A stretch of DNA of 64,000 nt from Pantoea latae (GCF_002077695.1 NZ_MWUE01000037.1:1-64000), one strand, 5' to 3'; shown: positions 9,148-20,273, counted from the stretch's first letter. Translations and numbers: made by a program. Notes: generated from the sequence alone by a model not told the origin.

Positions 9148-10605
9148 TTGAAACGCCTAAAATTAAACTATCTGTTTATCGGTCTCGTCACCCTGCTGCT
9201 GGCGATGGCGTTATGGCCATCGATCCCGTGGTACGGCAACGGACAGGATGCGATTTCACAGATTAAATCACGGGGAGTGCTGCGTATCAGTACCATCAAT
9301 TCCCCGCTGACTTACTACACCATTAACAATGCCCCGGCCGGTATGGACTACGAGCTGGCGAAACGCTTTGCCGACTATCTGGGGGTTAAGCTCAAGGTCA
9401 CGGTGCGCCCTAACCTGAGCGATCTGTTCGACGATCTGGATGACGGCAAGGCGGACCTGCTGGCGGCGGGCCTGATCTACAACGATGAGAGGCTGACGCG
9501 CTACAAAACCGGGCCGAGCTACTACTCGGTTTCGCAGCAGCTGGTTTATCGCGTCGATAAGCCGCGTCCGAAGAATCTCGGCGACCTGAAAGGCGAGCTG
9601 CGGGTCGCTTCCGGCTCCGCCTATCTTTCGTCGCTGAAAACGGCGCGCGATAAACAGTATCCCGATCTCAACTGGGTGATCGCCAGCGATCAGGCGCCGA
9701 AGGCGCTGCTGGAAGCGGTGGCCGACGGCAAGCTCGACTACACCATCGGCGACTCCGTCACTATCGCTCTGCTGCAGCGCATCCATCCGCAGCTGGCGGT
9801 GGCGTTCGACGTCACCGATGAAGAGCCGGTGACCTGGTATGTGCCGCACAGCGACGACAGCAGCCTCAACGCCGCGATGCTCGACTTCTTCAACTCTATG
9901 GGCGAAGAGGGGGCGATGGCGCGTCTGGAAGAGAAATATCTCGGCCACGTCGGCACCTTCGACTATGTCGACACCCGCACTTTTTTACGCGCCATCGACG
10001 TTACGCTGCCGGAGATCAAGCCGCTGTTTGAGAAATACGCCTCCAGCATCGACTGGCGGCTGCTGGCGGCGATCTCCTATCAGGAGTCCCACTGGAATCC
10101 GCTGGCGACCTCCCCTACCGGCGTGCGCGGCATGATGATGCTGACGCGCAATACCGCCGACAGCGTCAACGTCGAGGATCGCACCGACACCGAGCAGAGC
10201 ATTCGCGGCGGCAGCCTCTATCTGCAGCGCATGATGGAAAAGGTGCCCGCCACTATTCCTGAGGAGGAGCGCATCTGGTTTGCGCTGGCGGCCTACAACA
10301 TGGGCTACGCCCATATGCTCGACGCGCGCAAGCTCACCGCGAAACAGGGCGGCAATCCCGACAGCTGGGCCGACGTCAAGCTGCGGCTGCCGATGCTGAG
10401 CCAGAAGCGCTACTACGCGCAGACCACCTACGGCTATGCGCGCGGCCACGAAGCCTATAACTACGTCGAGAATATTCGTAAGTATCAGCTCAGCCTGGTG
10501 GGCTATTTGCAGGAGCAGGAGAAACGGCTGGCGCAGCAGTCCGCGCTGGAAGCGGAGCTGGGTAGCGGCTATCCGGCGGTGGCGCCGGAAATCGCCATGA
10601 ACTAG
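9148..10605 (+). CDS. mltF: Membrane-bound lytic murein transglycosylase F
   Basis: 485-residue peptidoglycan-cleaving lytic transglycosylase. The order is an N-terminal hydrophobic segment (LFIGLVTLLLAMALW), then a solute-binding-protein-like domain to about residue 265, then a SLT catalytic domain with AAISYQESHWNPLATSPTGVRGMMM (catalytic Glu in QESHW) and AAYNMGYAHMLDAR. The start is TTG at 9148. It is preferred because it gives the MKRLKLNYLFIG family N-terminus and follows a purine-rich AGCGAGAGAC at SD distance. It is divergent from purL, the conserved arrangement. Confidence 0.94.
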   Translation: MKRLKLNYLFIGLVTLLLAMALWPSIPWYGNGQDAISQIKSRGVLRISTINSPLTYYTINNAPAGMDYELAKRFADYLGVKLKVTVRPNLSDLFDDLDDGKADLLAAGLIYNDERLTRYKTGPSYYSVSQQLVYRVDKPRPKNLGDLKGELRVASGSAYLSSLKTARDKQYPDLNWVIASDQAPKALLEAVADGKLDYTIGDSVTIALLQRIHPQLAVAFDVTDEEPVTWYVPHSDDSSLNAAMLDFFNSMGEEGAMARLEEKYLGHVGTFDYVDTRTFLRAIDVTLPEIKPLFEKYASSIDWRLLAAISYQESHWNPLATSPTGVRGMMMLTRNTADSVNVEDRTDTEQSIRGGSLYLQRMMEKVPATIPEEERIWFALAAYNMGYAHMLDARKLTAKQGGNPDSWADVKLRLPMLSQKRYYAQTTYGYARGHEAYNYVENIRKYQLSLVGYLQEQEKRLAQQSALEAELGSGYPAVAPEIAMN

Positions 10606-10621
10606 TAGGGTCGACGCCTCG

Positions 10622-11116
10622 TCAACCGCCGCGCTGCGCCTGTCGCAGCGCTTTTTTCTGCTCGCGGCGCATGCGGAAAAAGTCGCTCAGCATCGCCGCG
10701 CACTCCTCAGCCAGCACGCCGCTCTGCAGCGCGACCCGGTGGTTCATGCCGGGATGGCCAAGCACGTCCATCAGCGATCCCGCCGCGCCGGTCTTCTCAT
10801 CGCGGGCGCCGTACACCAGCCGCGTGATGCGGCTGTGCACCATCGCGCCGGCGCACATCACGCACGGCTCCAGCGTCACGTAGAGCGTGGTTTCCAGCAG
10901 GCGATAGTTTTCCAGCACCTTACCGCCCTGCCGCAGCGCCATTATTTCAGCGTGCGCGGTGGGATCGTGCTGACCGATGGGTCGGTTCCATCCTTCGCCG
11001 ATGGCGCGATCCCCCTGCACCAGCACCGCGCCGACCGGCACTTCGCCCTGTTCCCAGGCGATGCGCGCCAGCTTCAGCGCATGGCGCATCCAGTATTCGT
11101 CTTGAGATTGATTCAC
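10622..11116 (-). CDS. tadA: tRNA(adenine34) deaminase TadA
   Basis: Deaminates A34 to inosine in tRNA-Arg(ACG), an essential cytoplasmic reaction. The cytidine-deaminase fold zinc site is complete: H55-A-E57 (TAHAEIMAL) and C85/C88 (EPCVMCAG). 164 residues, typical for enterobacteria. Convergent with mltF, with only 16 bp between the stops. About 70 bp separate its start from the upstream pgpC stop, so co-transcription with pgpC is possible. Confidence 0.96.
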   Translation of the reverse strand: MNQSQDEYWMRHALKLARIAWEQGEVPVGAVLVQGDRAIGEGWNRPIGQHDPTAHAEIMALRQGGKVLENYRLLETTLYVTLEPCVMCAGAMVHSRITRLVYGARDEKTGAAGSLMDVLGHPGMNHRVALQSGVLAEECAAMLSDFFRMRREQKKALRQAQRGG

Positions 11117-11187
11117 GCAGGCGCACTCCCGGCAGCAGCAAAGCGGCGCATTATAGCGATCCCGCGCGCAGATTCGAAGATGAAACC

Positions 11188-11826
11188 CTACTCCAGCTGC
11201 TGAAGTTCGCCGCGCGGGGTGACGCGCCAGCGGTGCTGGCAGAAAAAGAGCAGCGGGTTATCCTGCTTGCTGTCGCTATAGCCGCTGTAGAGCTGCAGCG
11301 GCGTGCCGATTTTCTCTTCCAGCTGCACCACTTTTTCATGGCCGAGACAGCGCATCGCCAGCACGCGGCCGCCAAAGCCGCGCTGCATCTGGCTGGCGAT
11401 CAGCTTTACGCGCGGCAGAAACGCCGAATCGAAGTAAACCTGCTCTACCAGCGGCTGTGGCGAGCCGGTGATCAGCCAGACGTCAGCGTCGTCGCTGCTC
11501 AGGTAATCGGTCAGGCGCTGCTGTACCACCGGAAACGCGGTGACGCGCTGGCGAAACCACTGCGCAAAGGCCGCCTCGCGCCGCAGCAGCGCGCGCTCCG
11601 AATGGCCAAAGGTGATCGACCAGAGCAGCAGGCTCATCGGCCAGCGCGCCGCGCGCCCCTTAATTAGCAGGCCCAGCCCCACCACCGGCAGCAGCGGCAC
11701 CACCAGCAGCAAATTGAGCGGCTGACGCCACAGCAAATAGCGCATAAAGGTGCCGAACATATCCTGTTGATGCAACGTGCCATCCAGATCGAAAAACACC
11801 ACGCGACGTTGGGTACCTTTGGTCAA
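11188..11826 (-). CDS. pgpC: Phosphatidylglycerophosphatase C (PgpC/YfhB)
   Basis: HAD-superfamily phosphatase that removes phosphate from phosphatidylglycerol phosphate at the inner membrane. Motif I DLDGT (FFDLDGTLHQQD) contains the nucleophile. A hydrophobic hairpin (LNLLLVVPLLPVVGLGLLI) anchors it. Motif II is WLITGSPQPL and motif III GYSDSKQDNP near the end. 212 residues, as expected. Sits between tadA and the divergent regulator gene yfhH, as in E. coli. Confidence 0.9.
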   Translation of the reverse strand: MTKGTQRRVVFFDLDGTLHQQDMFGTFMRYLLWRQPLNLLLVVPLLPVVGLGLLIKGRAARWPMSLLLWSITFGHSERALLRREAAFAQWFRQRVTAFPVVQQRLTDYLSSDDADVWLITGSPQPLVEQVYFDSAFLPRVKLIASQMQRGFGGRVLAMRCLGHEKVVQLEEKIGTPLQLYSGYSDSKQDNPLLFFCQHRWRVTPRGELQQLE

Positions 11827-11995
11827 AAAACGCTCCTTTCTGTTTTATTCGCCCTGTGTTTCCTTATTGTAGCCATCAACCACGGCAGCGGCGACGCGGC
11901 TATTTTTAATTCCAGCGACTACAATGCCAGATGAATAGTTTATTCTTCAGCGGCTGTACGCATCTTGCGGCAGGATAGTTAAACGAGGACCAGAC

Positions 11996-12835
11996 ATGAG
12001 TTCATTGCTGCGCATTCGTCAGCTCTATCCGCGTCTGGCGCTAAATGAGCGCCGACTGGCGGATTTTCTGTTGTCACAGCCCGATCGTGCGCGCCATCTC
12101 AGCTCGCAGAAGCTGGCGGAGGAGTCGGGCGTCAGCCAGTCGAGCGTGGTGAAATTCGCGCAGAAGCTTGGCTATAAGGGCTTTCCTGCGCTTAAGCTGG
12201 CGCTGAGCGAGTCGCTGGCGGATCGCGACGCTATTACCGTGCACAACCATATTCTCAGCGACGATTCGCTGAAAACCGTGGGGGAAAAGCTGCTGACCGA
12301 AAAGCTTTCTGCTATTCGCGCCACGCTCGATATCAACAGCGAAGAGAAGCTGAACGAGACGCTGCACCTGCTGAAAAATGCCCAGCGTATCGTGCTGGTG
12401 GGCATTGGCGCCTCGGGGCTGGTGGCGAAAGACTTTTCCTGGAAGCTGATGAAAATCGGCATTAACGCGGTGGCGGAGCAGGATATGCACGCGCTGCTGG
12501 CCAGCGTGCAGGCGATGCGGCCGGGCGACGTGCTGCTGGCGATCTCCTATACCGGCGAGCGCAAAGAGATTAACCTTGCGGCGCAGGAGGCGGTACAGAT
12601 CGGCGCGTACGTGCTGGCGTTTACCGGCTTTACCCCCAACAGCCTGCAGCAGACCGCTACCCACTGTCTCTACACCGTGGCGGAGGAGCAGAGCACGCGC
12701 AGCGCCGCCATCTCCTCAACCACCGCGCAGCTGGCGCTGACCGATCTGCTGTTTATGGCGCTGGTGCAGAACGATCCCGAGCGCGCCGCCAGCCATATGC
12801 GCCATAGCGAAGCGCTGGTGAAAAAGCTGAACTAA
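11996..12835 (+). CDS. yfhH: RpiR/MurR-family transcriptional regulator YfhH
   Basis: 279-residue regulator. An N-terminal RpiR-type helix-turn-helix (about residues 1-77, SGVSQSSVVKFAQKLGYKGFPALK) is followed by a sugar-isomerase (SIS) domain (about 120-260, GIGASGLVAKDFSWKL and ISYTGERKEIN). Such proteins sense phosphosugars; the ligand here is unknown. Position between pgpC and the ferredoxin gene yfhL matches E. coli yfhH, hence the symbol. Confidence 0.85.
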   Translation: MSSLLRIRQLYPRLALNERRLADFLLSQPDRARHLSSQKLAEESGVSQSSVVKFAQKLGYKGFPALKLALSESLADRDAITVHNHILSDDSLKTVGEKLLTEKLSAIRATLDINSEEKLNETLHLLKNAQRIVLVGIGASGLVAKDFSWKLMKIGINAVAEQDMHALLASVQAMRPGDVLLAISYTGERKEINLAAQEAVQIGAYVLAFTGFTPNSLQQTATHCLYTVAEEQSTRSAAISSTTAQLALTDLLFMALVQNDPERAASHMRHSEALVKKLN

Positions 12836-12885
12836 GGGGCGAACGCGAGTATAATGGCGCCGTTTTTAGCTGATCAGGTGATAAA

Positions 12886-13134
12886 ATGGCGCTGCTGATT
12901 ACCGCCAGATGCATTAATTGCGATATGTGCGAACCCGAATGCCCGAACCAGGCGATCAGTCTCGGCGCGGCGATCTACCAGATCGACGCCAGCCGCTGCA
13001 CCGAATGCGTCGGTCATTACGACGCGCCGACCTGCCAGAGCGTCTGCCCTATCGACAACACCATTATTCCCGATCCACAGCACTGCGAATCCCGCGAGGC
13101 GCTGTGGGAGAAATTTGTGCTGCTGCACCCCTAG
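12886..13134 (+). CDS. yfhL: 2[4Fe-4S] ferredoxin YfhL
   Basis: 82-residue ferredoxin. Two cluster motifs are seen: C9-x2-C12-x2-C15-x3-C19 followed by P, and C38-x2-C41-x8-C50-x3-C54. The enlarged gap between C41 and C50 and the C-terminal helix are features of the Allochromatium-type (Alvin) ferredoxins with very low-potential clusters. Physiological partner not evident from the context. Its last codons overlap acpS tail to tail by 4 bp. Confidence 0.93.
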   Translation: MALLITARCINCDMCEPECPNQAISLGAAIYQIDASRCTECVGHYDAPTCQSVCPIDNTIIPDPQHCESREALWEKFVLLHP

Positions 13135-13511
13135 TTTTCGATAATCACCGTGGCGCAGGCGTAGTGGCGCTCATCCGCCAGCGTGACGTGCACCTGCCGG
13201 ACGCCGAGCTTTTCCGCCACTTCGCAGGCATGGTGGAAAAAGCGCAGGCCAGGCTTGCCCAGTTCGTCGTTGTAAACTTCAAACTGATTGAATGCCAGCC
13301 CACCGCGAATGCCGGTGCCGAAGGCTTTGGCCGCCGCTTCCTTGACGGCGAAGCGTTTCGCCAGAAAGCGCACCGGCTGCTGGTGGCGCTGATACTGCTG
13401 CCACTCGGCTTCGCTCAGCACGCGTCGCGCCAGGCGATCGCCGGAGCGTTCGATCACGCCGGCGATGCGCTCGATTTCAACGATGTCGGTGCCCAGTCCG
13501 AGAATAGCCAT
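13131..13511 (-). CDS. acpS: Holo-[acyl-carrier-protein] synthase
   Basis: Transfers 4'-phosphopantetheine from CoA to apo-ACP, activating fatty-acid synthesis. 126 residues. The Mg-binding aspartate is in GLGTDIVEIERI, and the second motif FAVKEAAAKAFGTGI holds the conserved Glu and Lys. Its ATG overlaps the pdxJ stop (TAATG), giving translational coupling. It is the last gene of the lepA-lepB-rnc-era-recO-pdxJ-acpS cluster. Confidence 0.97.
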   Translation of the reverse strand: MAILGLGTDIVEIERIAGVIERSGDRLARRVLSEAEWQQYQRHQQPVRFLAKRFAVKEAAAKAFGTGIRGGLAFNQFEVYNDELGKPGLRFFHHACEVAEKLGVRQVHVTLADERHYACATVIIEN

Positions 13512-14242
13512 TAGCGACGCGCTTCCCGCATCAGCAGCTTCATCTCTTTTACCGCGTCGGCCAGGCCGCTAAACAGCGCGCGGCCGATAATGGCGTGGCC
13601 GATATTCAGCTCGTGCATCTCCGGCAGCGCGGCGATCGGCTGGACGTTATGGTAGGTCAGGCCGTGGCCGGCGTTGACCTTCAGGCCCAGGCCAGCGGCA
13701 AAGGTGGCGGCGTGACGAATGCGCGCCAGCTCCGCTTCGCGCGGCAGCCCTTCCGCCGCCTCGGCGTAGGCGCCGGTGTGAATTTCGATATAGGGCGCGC
13801 CGCTGGCGACCGCCGCCTCGATCTGACGGTGATCGGGATCGATAAACAGCGACACCAGAATGCCCGCGTCGCTCAGCTGCCGTACCGCCGCGTTGATCTT
13901 GTCCTGCTGGCCGGCGACGTCGAGGCCGCCTTCGGTGGTTACCTCTTCGCGCTTCTCCGGCACCAGGCAGACAAAATGGGGTTTGATATCGCAGGCGATG
14001 CCGACCATCTCGTCGGTGACCGCCATCTCCAGATTCATGCGCGTCTGGATAGTGTCGCGCAGAATGCGCACGTCGCGATCGGTAATGTGGCGGCGATCCT
14101 CGCGCAGGTGGACGGTGATGCCCTCCGCGCCCGCCTGCTCGGCGACAAAGGCCGCCTGCACCGGATCGGGATAGTGGGTGCCGCGCGCGTTACGTACCGT
14201 GGCGATATGATCGATGTTGACCCCTAACAGCAACTCAGCCAT
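13511..14242 (-). CDS. pdxJ: Pyridoxine 5'-phosphate synthase
   Basis: Condenses 1-deoxyxylulose 5-phosphate with 3-amino-2-oxopropyl phosphate to give pyridoxine 5'-phosphate, the last step of the DXP-dependent vitamin B6 route. 243 residues. N-terminal LGVNIDHIATVRNARGTHYPDP and C-terminal NAGHGLTYHNVQPIAALP/ELNIGHAIIGRA phosphate-binding segments are family signatures. A 66-bp gap separates it from recO; it overlaps acpS by one base. Confidence 0.97.
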   Translation of the reverse strand: MAELLLGVNIDHIATVRNARGTHYPDPVQAAFVAEQAGAEGITVHLREDRRHITDRDVRILRDTIQTRMNLEMAVTDEMVGIACDIKPHFVCLVPEKREEVTTEGGLDVAGQQDKINAAVRQLSDAGILVSLFIDPDHRQIEAAVASGAPYIEIHTGAYAEAAEGLPREAELARIRHAATFAAGLGLKVNAGHGLTYHNVQPIAALPEMHELNIGHAIIGRALFSGLADAVKEMKLLMREARR

Positions 14243-14308
14243 GACAATCCTCAGCTTAACTATGTCGAAAAACAGGAGTGTACCGCGACGCGCGGCGCAG
14301 GCACAGCG

Positions 14309-15037
14309 CTACTGGCTGGTGGCATCCGGCCGTTTTTTCGGCACGAACTGGCGAAACAGCTCGGTGCTCTTCAGCGGTTTGCCGCCCAGGTAGGGTTTGA
14401 GCGCGATACGGGTAAAGCGCTTGGCGGCGCGCAGCGTGTCGGCGTCGGGGAAGTCGCGCTCCCACAGCGCGCGCAGCTGGCGGCCAGTAAAGCTGCGCTG
14501 CCCTGCCACCAGGCTGGCGATAAAGCCCTTCTCTTCGCGGTAGCTGTAGGTCATGGCGTCGGCCACGGGCTCGCCGCTGCCGGCGCAGTGCAGAAAATCA
14601 ACGCCGTAGCCAAGATGCCCCAGCAGCGCCAGCTCGAAGCGGCGCAGCGCCGGTTCGGGCGAGCTGTTGTCCGCCGCCAGCGTCTGCAAACAGTTCAGGT
14701 AGTCGAAGAAGAGTTCCGAGAAGGGAAATTCCTGCTCCAGCACGCGCGACACCAGCTCATTAACGTAGAGGCCGCAGTAGAGCGTGATACCGCTGAGCGG
14801 CAGCGCCAGCGAGACCGCTTCCGCTTTGGTGAGGGTTTTGACGTCGCCGCGTCCGGTCCAGCGCACCAGCAGCGGCGTAAAGGGCTGCAGCGTGCCTTTC
14901 AGCTGCGAGCGGCGCGCACGCGCGCCTTTCGCCAGCACCCGTACCCGCCCGTGGCTTTCGCTAAAGAGATCGAGCAGCAGGCTGGTTTCGCTGTAGGGGC
15001 GACTATGCAGCACAAAGGCGCGTTGCCAGCCTTCCAT
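14309..15037 (-). CDS. recO: DNA repair protein RecO
   Basis: RecFOR-pathway mediator that anneals ssDNA and helps load RecA on SSB-coated gaps. 242 residues. An N-terminal OB-fold begins WQRAFVLHSRPYSETSLLLDLFSE, followed by a helical domain. The zinc-finger cysteines of some RecO proteins are absent, as in other enterobacterial members. Its start lies 4 bp after the era stop, so it is co-transcribed with rnc-era. Confidence 0.94.
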   Translation of the reverse strand: MEGWQRAFVLHSRPYSETSLLLDLFSESHGRVRVLAKGARARRSQLKGTLQPFTPLLVRWTGRGDVKTLTKAEAVSLALPLSGITLYCGLYVNELVSRVLEQEFPFSELFFDYLNCLQTLAADNSSPEPALRRFELALLGHLGYGVDFLHCAGSGEPVADAMTYSYREEKGFIASLVAGQRSFTGRQLRALWERDFPDADTLRAAKRFTRIALKPYLGGKPLKSTELFRQFVPKKRPDATSQ

Positions 15038-15041
15038 AGGA

Positions 15042-15947
15042 TCAGAGGTCGTCTACGTAGCCCAGGCTGCGCAGCGCACGTTCGTCGTCGGCCCAGCCCG
15101 ATTTAACTTTGACCCACAGCTCGAGATGCACTTTAGCGTCGAACATCTCTTCCATATCTTTACGCGCTTCAATGCCGATGGTTTTGATTTTGGCGCCTTT
15201 GTTGCCAATCACCATCTTTTTCTGCCCTTCGCGCTCGACGAGGATCAGGCCATTGATATCGTAGCCGCCGCGATCGTTGCTGACGAACTGCTCAATCTCC
15301 ACCGTTACCGAATAGGGCAGCTCGGCGCCGAGGAAACGCATCAGCTTCTCGCGGATGATCTCCGACGCCATAAAGCGCTGCGAGCGGTCGGTGATGTAAT
15401 CTTCCGGGAAGTGGTGATCCGCCTGCGGCAGGCGCTTGCGCACGATGGCCGCGATGGTATCGACGTTTTTCCCGCTCTCGGCCGAGATCGGCACGATGTC
15501 GAGGAAGTTCATCTGCTGGCTAAGGAACTGCAGGTGCGGCAGCAGGATGCTTTTATCCTGAATGTTGTCCACCTTGTTGATGGCCAGCACTACCGGCACT
15601 TTGTTGTCGCGCAGCTTGTTCAGCACCATCTCGTCGTCCGGCGTCCAGCGCGTGCCTTCAACCACGAAGATCACCAGTTCGACATCGCCGATGGAGCTGC
15701 TGGCCGCGCGGTTCATCAGGCGGTTAATGGCGCGCTTCTCTTCCATATGCAGCCCAGGCGTGTCGACGTAGATCGCCTGATATTCGCCTTCGGTATGGAT
15801 GCCCATAATGCGGTGGCGCGTGGTTTGCGGCTTACGCGAGGTGATCGACACCTTCTGCCCCAGCAGCTGGTTCAGTAAGGTGGATTTGCCGACGTTAGGT
15901 CGGCCGACAATCGCGACAAAGCCGCAATAGGTATTCTGTTCGCTCAT
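15042..15947 (-). CDS. era: GTPase Era
   Basis: Essential ribosome-assembly GTPase that binds the 3' end of 16S rRNA. 301 residues. G1 GRPNVGKST, G3 DTPGLH and G4 NKVD lie in the first 130 residues. The C-terminal KH domain has the GXXG loop in VIGNKGAKIKTIG. 45 bp follow the rnc stop, against the overlapping rnc-era start/stop I recall in E. coli. Confidence 0.98.
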   Translation of the reverse strand: MSEQNTYCGFVAIVGRPNVGKSTLLNQLLGQKVSITSRKPQTTRHRIMGIHTEGEYQAIYVDTPGLHMEEKRAINRLMNRAASSSIGDVELVIFVVEGTRWTPDDEMVLNKLRDNKVPVVLAINKVDNIQDKSILLPHLQFLSQQMNFLDIVPISAESGKNVDTIAAIVRKRLPQADHHFPEDYITDRSQRFMASEIIREKLMRFLGAELPYSVTVEIEQFVSNDRGGYDINGLILVEREGQKKMVIGNKGAKIKTIGIEARKDMEEMFDAKVHLELWVKVKSGWADDERALRSLGYVDDL

Positions 15948-15992
15948 TCGAGTCCTGACTTTTTCAGCGCCTGTTCAGGCGCCGGGATGTTG

Positions 15993-16673
15993 CTATTCGA
16001 GACCAAGCTTAATTAGCGCCTGTTCAGCGGCAGCCTGCTCTGCTTTACGGCGGCTGGAGCCTACGCCCACCACCGGTTCAGCCATGCCACTCACCTGACA
16101 GTGAATGGTGAATTCCTGATCGTGGGCTTCGCCACGCACCTGCACCACCAGATAGGACGGCAGCGGCAGATGACGCCCCTGCAGATACTCCTGCAGGCGG
16201 GTTTTCGGATCTTTTTGTTTGTCGCCTGGGCTAATCTGCTCGAGGCGCGTCTGATACCAGTCAAGGATCAGCTTTTCCACCGTCTGGATATTGCTGTCGA
16301 GGAAGATGCCGCCTATCAGCGCCTCCACCGTATCCGCCAGGATCGATTCACGGCGAAAGCCGCCGCTCTTCAGCTCGCCCGGTCCGAGGCGCAAACATTC
16401 GCCAAGGTCAAACTCGCGCGCCATCTCCGCCAGCGTGTTGCCACGCACCAGCGTGGCGCGCATGCGGCTCATATCGCCCTCGTCGACGCGAGGAAAGCGA
16501 TGATAGAGCGCATTGGCGATCACATAGCTGAGAATGGAATCGCCGAGAAATTCAAGACGCTCGTTATGCTTGCTACTGGCGCTGCGGTGCGTTAGCGCCT
16601 GTTGCAAGAGTTCCGGATGAGTAAAAGTGTAGCCCAGTTTGCGCTGAAGCTTATTAATGAGGATGGGGTTCAT
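15993..16673 (-). CDS. rnc: Ribonuclease III
   Basis: Double-strand-specific endoribonuclease acting in rRNA processing and mRNA decay. The catalytic domain carries the signature NERLEFLGDSIL (metal-binding Glu/Asp) and DTVEALIGGIFLD. A C-terminal dsRNA-binding domain ends SSRRKAEQAAAEQALIKLG. The ATG at 16673 (MNPILINKLQRKLGYTF, 226 residues) is chosen because the in-frame extension upstream has no family similarity and would run through the structured leader. Confidence 0.97.
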   Translation of the reverse strand: MNPILINKLQRKLGYTFTHPELLQQALTHRSASSKHNERLEFLGDSILSYVIANALYHRFPRVDEGDMSRMRATLVRGNTLAEMAREFDLGECLRLGPGELKSGGFRRESILADTVEALIGGIFLDSNIQTVEKLILDWYQTRLEQISPGDKQKDPKTRLQEYLQGRHLPLPSYLVVQVRGEAHDQEFTIHCQVSGMAEPVVGVGSSRRKAEQAAAEQALIKLGLE

Positions 16674-16806
16674 GCGATTCCAGTTCTTTTGTGCGTCTGT
16701 GACTCTGCATACGAAACAGGGCTGGCTTTCCAACACAATCTGTTTAGTGTGCAGTGGCCTCCCAGAGGAGGCCAACCGTTTTGCCCGTTTATCCGGGCCA
16801 GATATC
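16674..16806 (-). promoter_or_regulatory. Structured rnc leader (rncO-like RNase III processing site)
   Basis: The 133 bp between the lepB stop and the rnc start contain perfect hairpins, one with arms GGCCTC/GAGGCC at 16756-16773 and one with arms GCCCG/CGGGC near 16783-16799. E. coli rnc mRNA has RNase III-cleaved stem-loops in this position that give autoregulation. That function is inferred from position and structure. Confidence 0.5.
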
Positions 16807-17781
16807 TCAGTGGATGCCGCCGATACGACTCAGGCGTACGCCTGTCGGCCACTGACCTTCCTGCTTATCAAAGCTCATCCAGATAGCTACCGCCTTGCCG
16901 ACCAGATTGCGCTCCGGGACAAAGCCCCAGTAGCGGCTGTCTGCGCTGTTGTCGCGGTTATCGCCCATCATGAAATATTGCCCCTGCGGCACAATCCAGG
17001 TCGCCTGCGGCTGGCCCGGCTGCTGATAGTACATGCTTGCCTGACTTTGCGCTTCGTTTACCAGCAAAATATCGTGCGTGACGCTGCCCAGCGTCTCTTT
17101 GCGCGTGCCGAGACGCAGCCCGCCGCGCATGGTTTCGCCCTGCGGCACCTGATAGAAGCCGTTACCGGTTTCGTTGCCGTCAAAGCCGCTGAAGGTCTGA
17201 ATGAAGTCGCTTGGCTCGACGTTGGTGTAGGTGATCGGCAGCGCGCTGGCGCAGCGTTGACCGGCGGCGCAGTTCGGGCTGACGGTCAGGGTTTTGCTGT
17301 AGGGATCGAACACCACTTTGTCGCCCGGCAGGCCGATCACGCGCTTGATGTAATCCAGGCTCGGGTCTTTCGGGTATTTAAACACCGCGATGTCGCCGCG
17401 CTGCGGATGACCGGTCGGGATCAGCGTGGTCTGGGTAATGGGGTCTTTGATGCCGTAGGCAAATTTCTCCACCAGGATAAAATCGCCGATCAGCAGCGTC
17501 GGCATCATCGAACCGGACGGGATCTGGAACGGCTCGTAGATAAACGAGCGCACCACAAACACCACCAGCAGCACCGGGAAGACCGACGCGGCGGTTTCCA
17601 CCCAGCCAGGCTGGCCGTTGACTTTCGCCAGCGTTTTGCTGTCCAGCGTGTTGCCTGCTGCTTCCTGCGCCTGCGCCTGTTTCGCGCGGCGCGCCGGCGC
17701 CCATTTAAAGCGATCGATACACCAGATAATGCCGGTAATCAGCGTCGCGATTGCCAGAACCAGGGCGAACATATTAGCCAT
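16807..17781 (-). CDS. lepB: Signal peptidase I
   Basis: Inner-membrane serine protease that removes signal peptides of secreted preproteins. 324 residues with two N-terminal membrane segments (about 4-22 and 59-77). The catalytic serine is in IPSGSMMPTL and the general-base lysine in YIKRVIGLPGDK. Box E motif GDNRDNSADSRYWGFV is present. Starts 9 bp after the lepA stop, so the two are co-transcribed. Confidence 0.97.
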   Translation of the reverse strand: MANMFALVLAIATLITGIIWCIDRFKWAPARRAKQAQAQEAAGNTLDSKTLAKVNGQPGWVETAASVFPVLLVVFVVRSFIYEPFQIPSGSMMPTLLIGDFILVEKFAYGIKDPITQTTLIPTGHPQRGDIAVFKYPKDPSLDYIKRVIGLPGDKVVFDPYSKTLTVSPNCAAGQRCASALPITYTNVEPSDFIQTFSGFDGNETGNGFYQVPQGETMRGGLRLGTRKETLGSVTHDILLVNEAQSQASMYYQQPGQPQATWIVPQGQYFMMGDNRDNSADSRYWGFVPERNLVGKAVAIWMSFDKQEGQWPTGVRLSRIGGIH

Positions 17782-17790
17782 TGGGGATCC

Positions 17791-19590
<1,800 letters not shown>

Positions 19591-19778
19591 TTATATGAAT
19601 ATCTTCACGTAGAAAAACAGTTGAGAACCTGAGCACAGACACATTCAGGAAGATCGCTCTTCACCTGCAATCCTGTCAGCCTCATTAATGACGACGCATA
19701 TTACACTGTTAAGGCCGCGCATAAAAGAATGGAACGTTGTGGAATCGCAACACTTTTTGGCGGGAAACAGGCGCTAAA

Positions 19779-19799
19779 AGGCCGCGATATACGCGGCCT
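19779..19799 (-). terminator. Intrinsic terminator after rseC
   Basis: Perfect 8-bp stem AGGCCGCG/CGCGGCCT with five-base loop, followed on the minus strand by TTTAG. It closes the rpoE-rseABC operon 10 bp after the rseC stop. Confidence 0.65.
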
Positions 19800-19808
19800 G
19801 GCAGAGGG

Positions 19809-20273
19809 TTAAGCTTCGTCTTCTACGCGCAGGGCGTCAGGCGGCAGCGCAACCTTCAGGATGACGGGCTGGAAGGCGGCGCGATCGCCGACCTTCAGCG
19901 ACACGCCTTTGGCAACGATAAAGCCGCCGATGCCGCCGAGCAGCGCGCCGCAGGCCGCCGCCAGATCGCTGTGAAACAGCGCCTGAAACAGACCCGCCAG
20001 CAGAAAGAGCCCGAACAGTGGCGTCATATAGACCAGCAGCGCGGAGCCGAGCAGACTGCTCTCTTTGATGCCAAGCTCTATGCGCTGTCCCGGCTGGAGC
20101 GGCGTCGCGCTGGCAATTTCCATCACGTGCGCGTCTTTCGGTCCCAGCTTGTTCAGCATATGGCTGCCGCAGCCTTTACGCGCTGAACAGCTGTTGCAGG
20201 AGGTTTTCGCCTCGGTATGCAGTGTGGCGATGCCATCTTGCCATGCCACCACCGTGGCCCATTCTCTCATCAT
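19809..20273 (-). CDS. rseC: SoxR-reducing/SigmaE regulator RseC
   Basis: 154-residue inner-membrane protein. A cytoplasmic cysteine cluster lies at about residues 22-36 (CNSCSARKGCGSHM), followed by two membrane segments (about 73-93 and 98-125). E. coli RseC is linked to the RsxABCDGE complex that keeps SoxR reduced and has a minor positive effect on sigmaE. Its start overlaps the rseB stop by four bases (ATGA). Last gene of the rpoE operon. Confidence 0.94.
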   Translation of the reverse strand: MMREWATVVAWQDGIATLHTEAKTSCNSCSARKGCGSHMLNKLGPKDAHVMEIASATPLQPGQRIELGIKESSLLGSALLVYMTPLFGLFLLAGLFQALFHSDLAAACGALLGGIGGFIVAKGVSLKVGDRAAFQPVILKVALPPDALRVEDEA